A stretch of 64,000 bases of DNA, taken from positions 94,730,501 to 94,794,500 of the forward strand of contig NC_083692.1 of assembly GCF_033118175.1 (NCBI RefSeq), read 5' to 3'. Below the pieces are notes generated by a model. It had not been told where the DNA came from and ran no database searches. It was given only the letters and a program-made list of their open reading frames with translations. The stretch comes from Dama dama. Lineage: Eukaryota; Chordata; Mammalia; Artiodactyla; Cervidae. Of this stretch, positions 30,505 through 41,352 are shown one piece after another. Position 1 is the first letter of the stretch. Each line of letters starts with the position of its first letter. Both the position numbers and the translations under genes were made by a program.

Positions 30505-30745
30505 TGCCTGGGCGCGTCCTGCGGCGGCTCCGCTGTCTCCCCGAGCGTGGGTTCCCCGAGCGCCTCTCTCTGCTGGCTTCCCGAGGATCTGTAGGTGCAG
30601 CTCACCGCGCGCTCTGCCCGGCGCGTCAAGTCGCTTCAGTCCCGTTCGCCTCTTAGCGACCCCCCGGACCGGACCGTAGCCCGCAGGGCTCCGCGTGTCT
30701 CCTGAACTGGCAGGCAGGTTCTTTAGCGCTCCCGCCGCCTGGGAA
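30505..30745. promoter_or_regulatory. Small CpG-rich patch overlapping a SINE
   Basis: Dense CpG (for example 'ggcgcgtcctgcggcggctc' and 'gctcaccgcgcgctctgccc') within an otherwise AT-rich region. It spans about 240 bp and covers most of the Bov-tA at 30628-30750. It may be an orphan CpG island; no transcript start can be shown from sequence. Confidence 0.45.
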
Positions 30746-30750
30746 GCCAT
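30628..30750 (-). repeat. Bov-tA SINE (antisense), internally shortened and CpG-rich
   Basis: 'tcgcttcagtcccgttcgcc', 'cttagcgacc' and the antisense head 'gccgcctgggaagcc' identify it. The central block is missing, and it holds more CpG than sister copies in this window. Confidence 0.8.
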
Positions 30751-31300
30751 CCAGGGAACCCAGATGCACCCTCTTCAGTGGGGTTTGGATCCATCCTTGA
30801 AAAACAGGATCTTGTAACACTACACCCAGCCGTGTCACTTCCCTGGGTGCTACGGAGCTGCCCAGGAGTAGAGCTCAAGTATTCTTTAGACTCCTCTCTA
30901 CCTCCTTGCAGAAATCTCGCCTTACTCCAGTCTCCAATTCTACTTAAGGCTGCCTTAAAGTGCATTTTCCCTTTCCAAATTACTGTGTGGTTCCTGTCTC
31001 TTGATTGGACTCCGAATAAAACAAGGCTCTGTCTTGGCCAGGAGGAAGATAGAAACATAAATTAACTATTGACACGTTTAGGAAAGCCTGTTAATTTTGT
31101 GATTTAAAAATGTAAGAGTAAAGGTTAAAAGAATAGAAATATAACTTCTAGCATCTCAATTAGCAGAGAAAAAAAAGAATACAGTAAATTTATTAAGACA
31201 ACAGAAGGCAGTAAGGTGTTGACATTTTGAAAAGTTGTTAAAAGTGAAGAATCGTGTTTCTTGTATTTATTTTTATAGTTTCAATATGCAAAGCAACATT
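30750..31300. other. Unassigned sequence
   Basis: No gene supported; ORFs on both strands overlap (30723-31058 and 30778-31065) without recognisable domains. Confidence 0.4.
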
Positions 31301-31302
31301 GA

Positions 31303-31520
31303 AACTGAAAGTGAAAGCGTTAGTCACTCAGTCACGTCTGACTCTTTGGGACCCCATGGCCTATAGCTCACCAGGCTCCTCTGTCCATGGGATTCTCCAG
31401 GCAAGAATACTGGAGTGGGTAGCCATTCTCTTTTCCAGGGGATCTTCCCAACCCAAGGATCAAACCTGGTCTCTGGCATTGTAGGCAGATTCTTTACCCT
31501 CTGAGCCACTGGGCAAGCCC
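31303..31520 (-). repeat. Bov-tA SINE (antisense)
   Basis: 'gaaagtgaaagcgttagtca', 'cagtcacgtctgactctttg', 'caagaatactggagtgggta' and 'gagccactgggcaagcccc' give the full antisense order. Confidence 0.94.
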
Positions 31521-31680
31521 CATCAAACAAGATTATATGTTGTTTATTGATGCACACATTAGTAAGTATATAAATACACACCACAAAATGACCAGCACCA
31601 AGTGTCCGGCAGTGACTGGCCCCGGAGAGGGTGGGAAGTCTGGGATCAGGCTGTGGTTCACTGGAAGTCATAAGCAAATC

Positions 31681-32493
31681 TACAGTAGCCCATCCCCCTT
31701 ACCTGTGGTTTCCCTTCTGCAGTTTCAACTACCTGCTGTCAACTCAGTCTGAAAATGCTAAACAGAAAATTCTGGAAATAAGGAGTTCAAAAGTTTTAAA
31801 TTACGCACTGTTCTGAGTAGTGTAATGGAGTCTCACACTGTCCCCCTCCATCCCGCTGAGAATAGCTCATCCCTTTGTCCTTTTTCCAGAGCATCACACC
31901 CAATAGTTATTCAGTAGTTGCCTAGGTTATCAGATGGCTTGTTGGGGTATCATATGGCATGTGTTCAAGTAACCCTCATTTTACTTAATAATGCAACCTG
32001 CAAGGGTAGTGATGCTGGTAACTGGGAGATCCAAAGAGAAGCCATAAGGACATCCTTGAGGTGAACAGGTGAACATTCTTGACTCAATAAGGAAAGAAAA
32101 AAAATCATAGGCTGAGGTTGCTAAGCTGTGTGGTGAGAATGAATCTTCCAACTGTGAAGTTGTGAGAAGGGGAAAAATCATGCTAGTTGCTAGTTGTTCT
32201 GTTGCATCCCGAACAGCGGGTGATGGGTTAGTGAAGAGGGAGAAGGCCTTACATTTGTACCAGAACCTATTTTGAGAGGGGGAGAGCCCTTTTACACATT
32301 TACATAACTTTTATTACTGTTTATTGTTATAATTGTTCTATTTTATTATTAGTTATTGCTGTTAATCTCTTATGGTGCCTAATTCATAAATGAAACTTTT
32401 ACATAGGAATTCATGTATATATTTGGTGCTGTATGTGACTTCAGGCATCTACTGGGGGTGTTGGAATGTATTCCCCAAGGATAAAAAAACTGA
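31681..32493 (+). mobile_element. Tigger1-like DNA transposon, internally deleted
   Basis: The start 'tacagtagcccatccccctt', the following 'ctgtggtttcccttctgcag' and the end block 'ggcatctactgggggtgttg' followed by 'attccccaaggataa' fit Tigger termini (pogo/Tc1-mariner). Tigger1 is about 2.4 kb; this copy is about 0.8 kb, so most of the transposase region is missing. Confidence 0.85.
31985..32250 (+). pseudogene. Tigger transposase N-terminal remnant
   Basis: 'gtagtgatgctggtaactgg' and 'gaaagaaaaaaaatcatagg', followed by 'ctgaggttgctaag', fit the start of the Tigger transposase gene, which encodes a CENP-B-like helix-turn-helix for terminal-repeat binding. The frame is broken by small indels and the DDE catalytic region is deleted. 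Confidence 0.7.
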
Positions 32494-32609
32494 AGCAAAT
32501 AAGACATTATGTTAAGATTTGATAAAGTGGATGACAGGTATAAAATTATAATATTACATAATTAGAACATATATAAAAAGTCTATGGCTTAAAGACACTT
32601 ACGTGTCTA

Positions 32610-32668
32610 GATGCTGCAGTCCATGGGGTTGCAAAGAGTCAGACACAACTGTGTAACTGAACAATGCT
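32610..32668 (+). repeat. BovB/Bov-tA tail fragment
   Basis: 'ctgcagtccatggggttgca' and 'gtcagacacaactgtgtaac' are the shared 3' tail only. Confidence 0.8.
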
Positions 32669-32727
32669 GAAGACACGTCTAGGAGGAAGGCTATTTGAGA
32701 CTTGGATGGGAAACTTGATGACTATTA

Positions 32728-32852
32728 TTTCTTTTTCTTTGGCCATACCACACGGCATGGAGGATCTTAGTTTCCTGACAAGGGATCAGATCCAAGTCCC
32801 CTGCATTGAGAGCATGGAGTCTTGCCCACTAGACCACTAGGGCAGAAGTCCC
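32728..32852 (-). repeat. CHR-type SINE (antisense)
   Basis: 'ggccataccacacggcatgg', 'ggatcagatccaagtcccct' and 'actagaccactagggcagaa' are the antisense layout of this cetartiodactyl tRNA-derived SINE. Confidence 0.8.
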
Positions 32853-32897
32853 AATAAATATTTCTTGATTTGAATCGGAGCGACCTTCCAACCTAAT

Positions 32898-33084
32898 TGG
32901 GGCTTCTCAGGTGGCGCTAGTGGTAAAGAACCATCTGCCAAAGCAGGCGATGTAAGAGATGTGGGTTCAACCCCTGGGTTGGGAAGATCCCCTAGAGAAG
33001 GGCATGGTGACCCACTCCAGTATTCTTGCCTGGAGAATGCCCATGGAGAGAGGAGCCTGGTGGGCTCTAGTCCATAGGGTTGCA
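32898..33084 (+). repeat. Bov-tA SINE
   Basis: Head 'ggcttctcaggtggcgctag', block 'gatcccctagagaagggcat', and 'cctggagaatgcccatggag', ending early near 'ccatagggttgcaac', so the tail is truncated. Confidence 0.9.
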
Positions 33085-33239
33085 ACTTAATTATGCGAAG
33101 GCTTGCTTTTTCCTTTAACCAGTAAATAATGCCCGTTAGAGTTCCCATCAGAGTTTGGGGGATGGTGTAAAGAGAGCCCCAAGTACCCTCCTCCCCTTGG
33201 GCTACAGTGCAGCCTCAGTGACAGTCAGGGCCCCTCACT

Positions 33240-33645
33240 CAGTTTCACCTCCTGCCACTCCTTCCTTGCACACACTCTGCCATAGTAATGCATATCTTTC
33301 TATTTCTGAAATGCTGTGCTTTTCATGACTTGGCCTTAGGACATGTGCCATCTCCTTTCAATGCTATTTCCCCTTTCCTTCCTGGCAAGCTTACGTTACA
33401 TACGACACCGCCTGCTGTCTGAATCCTTCCCCAACCCTGCGGTGGAGTTAGCTACCCCCTAGTCCACGTCCTCACAGTACTTTGCCATAGCCCCTGTCGA
33501 AATGCATTTAAGTGCATGTCTGTGATCTCAACAGATAGCCCCTTTTGGAAGACACAGACTGCGCTGAAATGGCACAGCTAAAGTTATGCCTTATACCCGC
33601 TGTTCGTTCAGCACCAGGTCCAGATTATATCTAACCGTGTCAGCA
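33240..33645 (+). repeat. L2 LINE fragment
   Basis: A pyrimidine-rich run with 'gctgtctgaatccttcccca', 'cctcacagtactttgccata' and 'tttggaagacacagactgcg' resembles the L2 3' region in order. Diverged. Confidence 0.5.
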
Positions 33646-33654
33646 ATCAATTTC

Positions 33655-33775
33655 TGTTCTGTAAATGTGGAAATTGAGTCTCTGAGGGGTTTAGCAACTT
33701 GCTAAGGTCACACAGCTGGAAAATGGTAGAACCAAGATGAAAAATCTGTGTTTGTCTCATTCTAAACTTGTACTA
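33655..33775 (-). repeat. MIR SINE (antisense)
   Basis: 'gtggaaattgagtctctgag' then 'aaggtcacacagctggaaaa' is the antisense MIR core. Confidence 0.8.
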
Positions 33776-33799
33776 TTCTGCGCTGCTTCTGTCTTACTC

Positions 33800-34115
33800 A
33801 TCTCTAGGTCCCCAGAGTCTGGAACGGCTGAATACATTGTTGTTGTTTAGTCACTCAGTCATGTCTGACTCTGCAACTGAGTGGACTGCAGCACGCCAGG
33901 CTGCCCCGTCCTTCACCATCTCCTGGAGCTTGCTCAAACTCATGTCCATTGAATCATCTCTTTCTCTGTTACCTGCTTCTCATCCTGCCTGCAATCTTTC
34001 CCAGCATCAGGGGCTTTTCTAATGAGTCAAGTGCAGCTGAGTACAGCCGATGCATAGCCAAGTACATAGTAGACCCTAATAAATATTTGGTGAATGAATG
34101 AAAGCAAAAATGAAT
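33800..34115 (+). repeat. L2 tail split by a BovB tail
   Basis: 'gtctggaacggctgaataca' on the left and 'cctaataaatatttggtgaa' plus 'tgaatgaatg' on the right are the L2 3' end, parted by the antisense BovB at 33838-34030. Confidence 0.6.
33838..34030 (-). repeat. BovB 3'-end fragment (antisense)
   Basis: 'tagtcactcagtcatgtctg', 'caccatctcctggagcttgc' and 'cccagcatcaggggcttttc' identify it. A segment between them is missing relative to other copies here. Confidence 0.9.
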
Positions 34116-34119
34116 ACAC

Positions 34120-34580
34120 AGATGAGTGAGCAAGCCCAGGAAACACTGGAGGCAGAAGTTTACTCCTGTGTAGAGAGCAGATAATATTAATTGCTTATTG
34201 TTTCTACTTTGCATTTTAATGTGTTTACAGCAAAGGGCACCTGGGCAGGAAAACAGCGCATCCCCCACATTTCATTACTGATTAAAATGATTCAAGATGT
34301 AACATGAATGACTTCAAAGAAGCAAACCGAGCAAATGCAAGAAACAGCAGAAAACAGAATGTAGAGATGGAGGTAAGATAAATTGGATCTGAAATATTTG
34401 GGTCTCACAAATGAGAAATCAGAAAACAGAGTTGCTCCTTTAGCTTTGCTTGGCAAGCGGGTTAAAAATGCAAAAACAGAAAATAGCAACATTGATGTTT
34501 GAATTCTTAAAAACTGTAGTATTTCAAGTGGTCCTTTCATTCAGAGATCTCAAAGTATTCAGCAATTTTTTTAACCTTTT
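34120..34580. other. Unassigned AT-rich sequence
   Basis: Nothing recognised up to the (GT)n tract. Confidence 0.4.
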
Positions 34581-34581
34581 G

Positions 34582-34582
<1 letters not shown>

Positions 34583-34618
<36 letters not shown>

Positions 34619-34793
34619 ATCAGTCGTGTCTGACTCTTTGCGACTCCCATGGGAATTTTCCAGGCAAAAATACTGGAGTTGGTTGCCATTTCTTACTACA
34701 GGGGATCTTCCTGACCCAGGGATCGAACCCGAGTCTCTCGGGTCTCCTGCATTGGCAGGCGGATTCTTTACCACTGCGCCACCTGGGAAGCCC
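34583..34793 (-). repeat. (GT)n tract plus Bov-tA SINE (antisense)
   Basis: A GT run (34583-34612) abuts 'cagtcgtgtctgactctttg', then 'ttggttgccatttcttacta', 'ggggatcttcctgacccagg' and the antisense head 'cgccacctgggaagccc'. The microsatellite probably grew from the SINE's tail. Confidence 0.93.
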
Positions 34794-35004
34794 TTTTGCC
34801 AAACAGATACCAATTAAAGGAGAAGCACCACCAGGTTAGCCTTGGAGGTGGAAGAATGAGGGGCTTCAGCAATCTGTCCTGGGACTGAGGCTGACATTCA
34901 GGCAGACAAGGAAGTGTGTGTTGTCTCTCAAATGATGCAAGAGCCATTTGTTTGCGCGATGTGCTCATTCATCCAGCATAGCAGGGTTCATGTATGGGGG
35001 AGGT

Positions 35005-35245
35005 CAGGGCCTGAATACTGGCTCTGGAGCTTTCTACCTGTCCATCTCCAGGCATGGCTGTGACTTCCTTTGTCCAGTCATTTCTTCAGCTGTAAAATAG
35101 ACATAACAATACCCATTATATCTGACGCTAATAGTCCTCATTTTACAGATGAGCAAAATGAGCCTCAGAGAAGTTAAGTGACCTGCTCAAGGTTGTAGCG
35201 GCAAGAAGTGGTGGTGTTGGAATCCAAACCTTGGCCTCTGACTTA
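35005..35245. repeat. Two MIR SINEs, back to back
   Basis: 35005-35120 fits the sense order ('ctggctctggagctttctac', 'cttcagctgtaaaatagaca'). 35125-35245 fits the antisense order ('cattttacagatgagcaaaa', 'gagaagttaagtgacctgct'). Confidence 0.7.
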
Positions 35246-35352
35246 ATCCTGTATGGTCCCCCAACTCCTGCATCGTATCTCCCTGCCTCATTCCTCTCTT
35301 TTCTCATAAGTCAGAAAAATGTGATAACTGCGAGGATTAAGAATGCCAGGTG

Positions 35353-35532
35353 TGGGGACTTCCCTGGTAGACCAGGGGTCAAGACTTCGCCTTCCAATGC
35401 AGGGGGTATGAGTTCAATCCCTGATCAGGGAGCTAAGAATCCACATCCCTTGTGGCCAAAAAGACCAAAACAGAAACGACAGAAGCAATATTGCAACAAA
35501 TTCAATAAAGACTTTGAAAATGGTCCACATCA
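35353..35532 (+). repeat. CHR-type SINE
   Basis: 'ggggacttccctggtagacc', 'caatccctgatcagggagct' and 'ccacatcccttgtggccaaa' identify it; an A-rich tail follows. Confidence 0.85.
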
Positions 35533-35881
35533 AAAAAATCTTTTTAGAAAATGAGAATCCCTGATGCAAACTAGTTGGGGGAGGTTCCAGCAGCAGGAAG
35601 GGCTCTCTCAAGCCTGCTGTTGCTGCCTTAAACATCTCTTCCCTCTCGGGATACCCGCCGGGGCCACTAGGTGGCAGAGCTGTGAAGCCAAACATCCCAG
35701 GGCAGGCCGACTGGAGAGCCAGAGTCTCCACAAGCAGACATCACGGCCAAGTTCACTTTTTGACAGCTTTGAAGTTTGAAGGCAAAAGAGACTTCTTCTC
35801 TTTCTAAAACAATTCCTCTTTTGCAACCAGGGCCTTATTTAAACAAACCTGGCCTTCCCCTCCCCTGAGTAAACTCCTTTG

Positions 35882-35942
35882 ATCCTCCATCTACCTATCC
35901 ACTTATCCATCCGTCCATCTACACACCCATCCGCGCATCCAA
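35882..35942. repeat. Degenerate (CATC)n tract
   Basis: Imperfect repeats of CATC/TATC with variants such as 'ccgtccatctacacacccat'. Confidence 0.75.
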
Positions 35943-35949
35943 CCTCCTA

Positions 35950-36115
35950 AACATCCTTTAAATATTTATGAAAACGTAGTATGTACCAGGCACTGCGCTC
36001 AGCACTGGAGATACAGCGGTGAACAGACAGATCCAGAATTCACTCTCAGCGAGCTGACGTCTTACTGGGGAAAGGTGAACATTAAACCAATGACCACACA
36101 GATAAACAGACCACT
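35950..36115 (-). repeat. L2 LINE 3' end (antisense)
   Basis: 'gtatgtaccaggcactgcgc' and 'ctggagatacagcggtgaac' are the antisense L2 terminus. ORFs here are not genes. Confidence 0.75.
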
Positions 36116-36119
36116 GCAG

Positions 36120-36705
36120 CCTAGGACTGTGAGAGAAGGTCTCATGTTGCCTAAGGGACCCGACTGTTCTGATGAACACGGTAACCAAGAGAGGTGGGGT
36201 GGGAGGGAGACTTCTAAACTTAGAGAGGAAGATGTAGGGAGGTCCTGGGTATGAAAAGAGTATGGTAAAGTTCAAAGCAGGCCTGCAGGTGGAGGGCGGA
36301 GCTGAGGGAGAGATGGTTGGACAGTCAGGCTTATTGAAACTTTTCAAATTCAAAAATCAAAACCATATTTCCAAAATAACTCCAGCTTGTCCTGCCCTTG
36401 TGCTTTTCTCGTTATTCTTCAGTAACTCAGTTTGGATTAAGGGGAGGAATGAAGCAGGGGCTACAGTTAGGGTGTGTGTATCTATCGATCTGATGGGGAA
36501 TTTCAGGTCTACAAAGCTGAGAATGATGGAGGGAAGGAGGGTGGGAAGAAAGATGAATAGACGGATTCATCATCTGCCTTCTTCCAGAAAGTCTTCTGGG
36601 CAGCTAGATAGGAGGGATCATGAAGAGAGCCGTGCGTGAGGAGGAAAAGTTACACGATGCCTCTCTGTGATCAGAGAGCGGATACAAGGCTGAACAGGGC
36701 CGAGA
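36120..36705. other. Unassigned sequence
   Basis: No supported gene; the ORF at 36262-36639 has no recognisable domain. Confidence 0.4.
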
Positions 36706-36711
36706 CATTGT

Positions 36712-37090
36712 GGTGAGATCAGACATTACCCTCAACAGACTGGGGTTTCATTTCCAGAGTTGCCAGGTGTGTGCTCTTGGGCAAGAAAATTTCATCTCTA
36801 CAAAGTGCCACATGGGGATAGTAACACCCACCTTGAAGAAGCAAGTTCAAGCTGCAGAAGCTGTTTCTGTGGGATGTTTCATGCAGTGGGTATTATGATG
36901 ATGACCACGGAACCCATCCTGGGTCTCGGGATCCAGTTTGTCCAACCCAGACCATGGTGGTGCCTCTGACTACTGAATCGTTCAACCAGAACAGCCCTGA
37001 CCCATGAGTCCAATCTGGTCATTTTACAGATGGGAAGCCTGAGGCTCCACACTGGGAGGGACTTGCTCAAGGCTTTGGCCTTCCTGCAAC
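36712..37090. repeat. Probable MIR pieces
   Basis: 36712-36900 weakly fits sense MIR ('gtgtgctcttgggcaagaaa'). 36985-37085 fits antisense MIR ('cattttacagatgggaagcc'). Confidence 0.5.
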
Positions 37091-37245
37091 CCAGGGTTTC
37101 CCCCACAATGATACCTACAGGGGCCTACCTTGGCTCATGGGTCTCCTGCGTGGGACTTGGAGAACTACTAAGGAGGGACCAGTTCTAGACAATACTGGCA
37201 AAAAGGAAGAACTGATTTGCTCTACTTGGCTCCATGATCACCATA

Positions 37246-37527
37246 ACTGCTGTTGTTCAGTTGCCAAGTTGTGTCCAGCTCTTTGCGACCCCACGGACTG
37301 CAGCACACCAGGCCTCACTGTCCTTCACCATCTCCTGGAGCTTGCTCAAACTCATGTCTATTGAGTCAGTGATACCATCCAACCATCTTGTCCTCTGCCA
37401 TCCCCTTCTCCTCCCACCTTCAATCTTCCCCAGCATCAGAGTCTTTTTCCGTGAGTTGACTCTTTGCATCAGGTGGCCAAAGTATTGGAGCTTCAACTTC
37501 AGCATCAGTCCTTCCACTGAATACTCG
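37246..37527 (-). repeat. BovB 3'-end fragment (antisense)
   Basis: 'gttgtgtccagctctttgcg', 'caccatctcctggagcttgc', 'tgagtcagtgataccatcca', 'caggtggccaaagtattgga' are continuous BovB 3' sequence, about 280 bp. Confidence 0.94.
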
Positions 37528-37609
37528 TCATAATAGTGACCACTGTATCCTAGATATCACAGTCAACACTTTACAAGAGGGACACATCCAACCTCCTGTG
37601 TCCCTGAAA

Positions 37610-37870
37610 AGTGGGTGTATCATACCCATTTTCCAAATGAGGAAACTGAGGTTCAGACAGATTACATTTTCTCATCAGAGATCCCATAGCTAGGAAGTGA
37701 CAAGTCTGGAAGTAAAATCTCAGCCTGACACTCTATGCTCTGTACCCTCTACATTTATTATCTCCTGTGATTCTCCCCTCTTTACAAGTGAGGCCACAGA
37801 GGCACAGAAAGGTAGCATCACTTTTTCTGGGAGGTGCTGGGATTCAAACCCATGGTTTGAACTGGTGATG
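37610..37870 (-). repeat. Two MIR SINEs (antisense)
   Basis: 37610-37745 ('ccaaatgaggaaactgaggt') and 37755-37870 ('agtgaggccacagaggcaca', 'gctgggattcaaacccatgg') each follow the antisense MIR order. Confidence 0.75.
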
Positions 37871-38044
37871 TGAACACTGGTGCCTCAAAGGATCTCCAGC
37901 CTGAAATCTCTCACTTCACGTGGGTCACCCAGGCCTTTCTGTATCCCCTTCCCTCAGTCACCTCAGCGCTTTTTACCTTTGCTTTCCTCCTGGAAGTACA
38001 GAGAAGACAATTCTGTATTTAATGAGGATCTTGGTCCCTGCCAT

Positions 38045-38165
38045 GCATCAGATCTTTGCTGAGCCCTTCTCTTCTGTAGAGCACTAGCCTCCTCATTTGT
38101 AAGATGGGGTCACCAGGTTGACCTCTTAGGGTTGTCGTGAGACTGATTCAGGGACACGATGATGA
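38045..38165 (+). repeat. MIR SINE fragment
   Basis: 'cctcctcatttgtaagatgg' and 'cttagggttgtcgtgagact' follow the sense MIR order. Confidence 0.7.
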
Positions 38166-38169
38166 GAAA

Positions 38170-38535
38170 CCAGAGTCCAGTCTCTGGGGGAATGTGCATG
38201 TTCCACTGACTGGGGAACATGGCCAGGAAGAGGCTGCAACGGAAACCGAGCCTCATGCTGCTTACGAAACTCTAGGCTGCTTCGGCTTCTCCTGTTCTGT
38301 AGAGCGAGGCATCCCGATTCTTTCAAAATGCAGCAATGGGGCAGTCGTTGCATTTGTTCCCTGCTGTGAGTTAATCAGAACAGACTGCCTGCAGGGAAAG
38401 GGAGGGGGGTGGTCCTCCAGCTGCTCCAGCCACACCCAGCCTCGCTGGGGATGGAAGGATGAACATCTTGGCATGTCTGCAACCTGCTCAGTTTCACTCT
38501 GGCATAGGGGTTGGAAAGCTCTGTAAACTCCATGG
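38170..38535. other. Unassigned sequence
   Basis: No supported gene. ORFs of 100-130 codons overlap on opposite strands. Confidence 0.4.
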
Positions 38536-38539
38536 CCTG

Positions 38540-38695
38540 TAAGAAGCACCTGGGGAGTTTTCAAAAGACCCCAGGGCCCAAGGTTCATCCAGCAACATCA
38601 GGATCTCTGGGAGTGAGAACCAGGCATCAGAGTCTTTTAAAGTTCTCTGGGTACCCCCCAACGTAGAACCAAGTGTGAATATCTATGATCCAAGG
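38540..38695 (+). repeat. MER5A-like hAT-Charlie element
   Basis: 'gcacctggggagttttcaaa', 'catcaggatctctgggagtg' and 'ggcatcagagtcttttaaag' follow the MER5A layout. Confidence 0.65.
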
Positions 38696-38699
38696 CACT

Positions 38700-39850
38700 T
38701 ATCCTTTTAGAAAATTCTTCTTCCCCCAGTTTGGGTGGGACGTGTCTTTAAGATTGAGCTGAGATCAGGCTCTCAGCCACATACAGTATCTGGCTAACAG
38801 GTGGGGCAGCTCCTTGGAGTTGTCTGGAAGCAGGGCAGGAAAGAGACTCGGACCCAAGGGCTAATTTGTGCTGCCAAGGAAGAAGAACGTGAGGAAGTGC
38901 TCACAGTGAGCTCATTAGAGAGGAGTCATTTTCCCTTGACGCTGGTGTAATCCACTCTATCTCCCCAGCTGGTATGCATAGTAATTTTCTTCAATTCAGC
39001 CATCATTTATTTTGGCACCTGCTCTAATGTATCCAGGGCTGTGTTCAATGTCAGTGATACATAGTTGATACATAGTTTAATAAACCGCAGTTAAGAAACT
39101 CTGAGCTGTGTGTGTGGGGGAGGAGGGAACAGACAAATGACAATGCTATGACTTAAGAATCATAATCAAGATTCGTGAAAAGGCCTATGAGAAGCCAATG
39201 AAATGCTGCCTCACTTAGTCTAAAGGGAATGGCTCCCCAACAAAACGGGTTTTGAGGGATAAATAGGAGTAAACTGGGGTGAAAAGATTCTTGGTTTGTG
39301 ATATGCTTGGGAAACAGCTTGCAGCTGGTTGGTCGGGAGAGGAGACAAGCTGGATCATGGAGATTCTCCAGTGCCAGACTGAACTTGGACTTTGTCCTGG
39401 AGGGAGTGAGAAACCTTGGAAAGAGAAAATGTATAATCCTCTTGTTCCCCCAAGGGTGTTACCGTAGTGCTATCAATCAAAAGTAATGAACTACTATATA
39501 GCACTTCAAAAATGATTCAACCAGGGCTACATAAAACATAAAAAGCAAGCAGTATGAGATGATACAAGCATGATATTATTTCTCTGAAGTTTAAAAACAC
39601 GACAAAAATATAGTGTATTGTTTATAGCTACATGCTACATATAGTAAAAATACAGCATCATTCCTGGACTGATTCCCAACAGTTTCTGGATTGTGGGTCT
39701 CCCTAGGGAAGGACAGAAGACGTGAGATCAAGAAGGGATGTACAAGATGATTTAATTGTATCCACAAGTTTTTCTTTCTCTACATAAATAGTAAAAAGAT
39801 CTGAAGCAAATGACTAAATGGTGAGATGTTTATGGCCAGGTATCCATTAT
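38700..39850. other. Unassigned sequence with an L2 fragment
   Basis: A probable antisense L2 end lies at about 38990-39070 ('tttggcacctgctctaatgt'). The segment 39480-39820 looks like a diverged interspersed repeat I cannot name. No gene supported. Confidence 0.4.
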
Positions 39851-40073
39851 GTGTGTGTGCATGTGTGTGCTCAGTCGCTCAGCTGTGTCCAACTCTTCGT
39901 GATCCCATGGACTGTGGCCCGCCAGGCTCCTCTGTCCATGGGGTTCTCCAGACAAGAATACTGGAGCAGGTGTCCATGCCCTCTTCCAGGGGATCTTCCC
40001 GACCCAGAGATTGAATCCATGCCTCCTCTGTCTCCTGCCCTGGGGCCGATTCTTGACCACTGAGCCACCTGGG
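39851..40073 (-). repeat. Bov-tA SINE (antisense)
   Basis: A short GT-rich lead, 'cagtcgctcagctgtgtcca', 'caagaatactggagcaggtg', 'ggggatcttcccgacccaga' and 'tgagccacctggg' give the antisense order. Confidence 0.92.
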
Positions 40074-40149
40074 TTAAACTATCTCCCCTAAATTTTCTCT
40101 CTATTAAAAATATTACAGAAGGAATTCATAGTAAATATTCATAGTGAGA

Positions 40150-40406
40150 ACTCCAATACTTTGGCCACCTGATGTGAAGAACTGACTCATTTGAAAAGAC
40201 CCTGATGCTGGGAAAGATTGAAGGTGGGAGGAGAAGGGGACGACAGAGGATGAGATGGTTGGATGACATCACTGACTCAATGAACATGAGTTTGAGTAAA
40301 CTCTGGGAGTTGATGATGGACAGGGAGGCCTGGCATGGTGCAGTCCATGGAGTCACAAAGAGTTGGACACGACTGAGCAACTGAACTGAACTGAACTGAA
40401 CTGAAG
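40150..40406 (+). repeat. BovB 3'-end fragment
   Basis: 'tactttggccacctgatgtg', 'gaccctgatgctgggaaaga', 'ggacacgactgagcaactga' and an (ACTGA)n-like end ('actgaactgaactgaactga') are the BovB terminus. Confidence 0.95.
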
Positions 40407-40409
40407 AAT

Positions 40410-40806
40410 ATTTTGAAAACAGAGTTATAAAGCAATCTTTTTCCATCTCCAGACACCCTTCCCATTGCTTGTATAGTTTTTAGTGCCCTTATGTTTTCCA
40501 TCAGATGCATTTAAAAGAGAAGTGTGTCCAAAAATATTCTCCATATAGAATCACGGAACAATTAATTTCATGGGCTTTGGAAGCAGTTTAAAGATGCTCA
40601 AGATACAAGTTTCTCCCAAGCTTTGAAATTTTTTCCCCTCTTTTTTTCTCTCGTTAGAAATACTTCCATGGTAACGGTCATTGTCTTCAAAGCTTAGAGA
40701 CACATTTTGTAATTTCAATGTGGGACTGAAACTGGCTTCTGCCTTAAATGGATGGAAAATGAGAAAGATTTCATAGAAATAAAAGCTTCAACGTAAGTCA
40801 CGAGTG
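40410..40806. other. Unassigned sequence
   Basis: No gene recognised. Confidence 0.4.
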
Positions 40807-41352
40807 GGCTTCTCTGGTAGTTCAGCTGGTAAAGAAAGTGAAAGGAAAGTGAAGTCGCTCAGTCGTGTCTGACTCTTTGTGACCCTGTGGACTGTAGCCC
40901 ATCAGGCTCCTCCATCCATGGAATTTTCTAGGCAAGAGTAGTGAAGTGTTGCCATTTCCTTCTCCAGGGGATTTTCCTGACCCAGGGATGGAACCCTGGC
41001 CTCCTGCATTGCAGGTAGACGCTTTACCGTCTGAGCCACCACAGAATCCCTGGTAAAGAATCCGCCTGCAATGCAGGAGACCCTGGTTTGATTCCTGGTT
41101 CAGGAAGATCCCCTGGAGTTGGGAGAGGCTACCCACTCCAGTATTCATGGCTTCCCTGGTGGCTTAGATGGTAAAGAATCCTCCGACAATGTGTGAGACC
41201 TGGGTTTAATCCCTGGGTTGGAAGATCCCCTGGAGAAGGCATGGCAACCCACTCCAGCATTCTTGCCTGTGAATCCCCATGAGCAGAGGAGCCTGGCGGG
41301 CTGCAGTCCCGGGGTGGCAGAGTCAGACACGACTGAGCGAAGCACAGTACAC
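40807..41352. repeat. Cluster of three nested Bov-tA SINEs
   Basis: A sense Bov-tA starts at 40807 ('gggcttctctggtagttcag'). It is split by an antisense Bov-tA (about 40837-41049) flanked by the perfect duplication 'ctggtaaagaa' (40826-40836 and 41050-41060), and resumes to about 41145. A third, sense Bov-tA (41146-41352) follows directly and truncates the first one. Confidence 0.93.
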
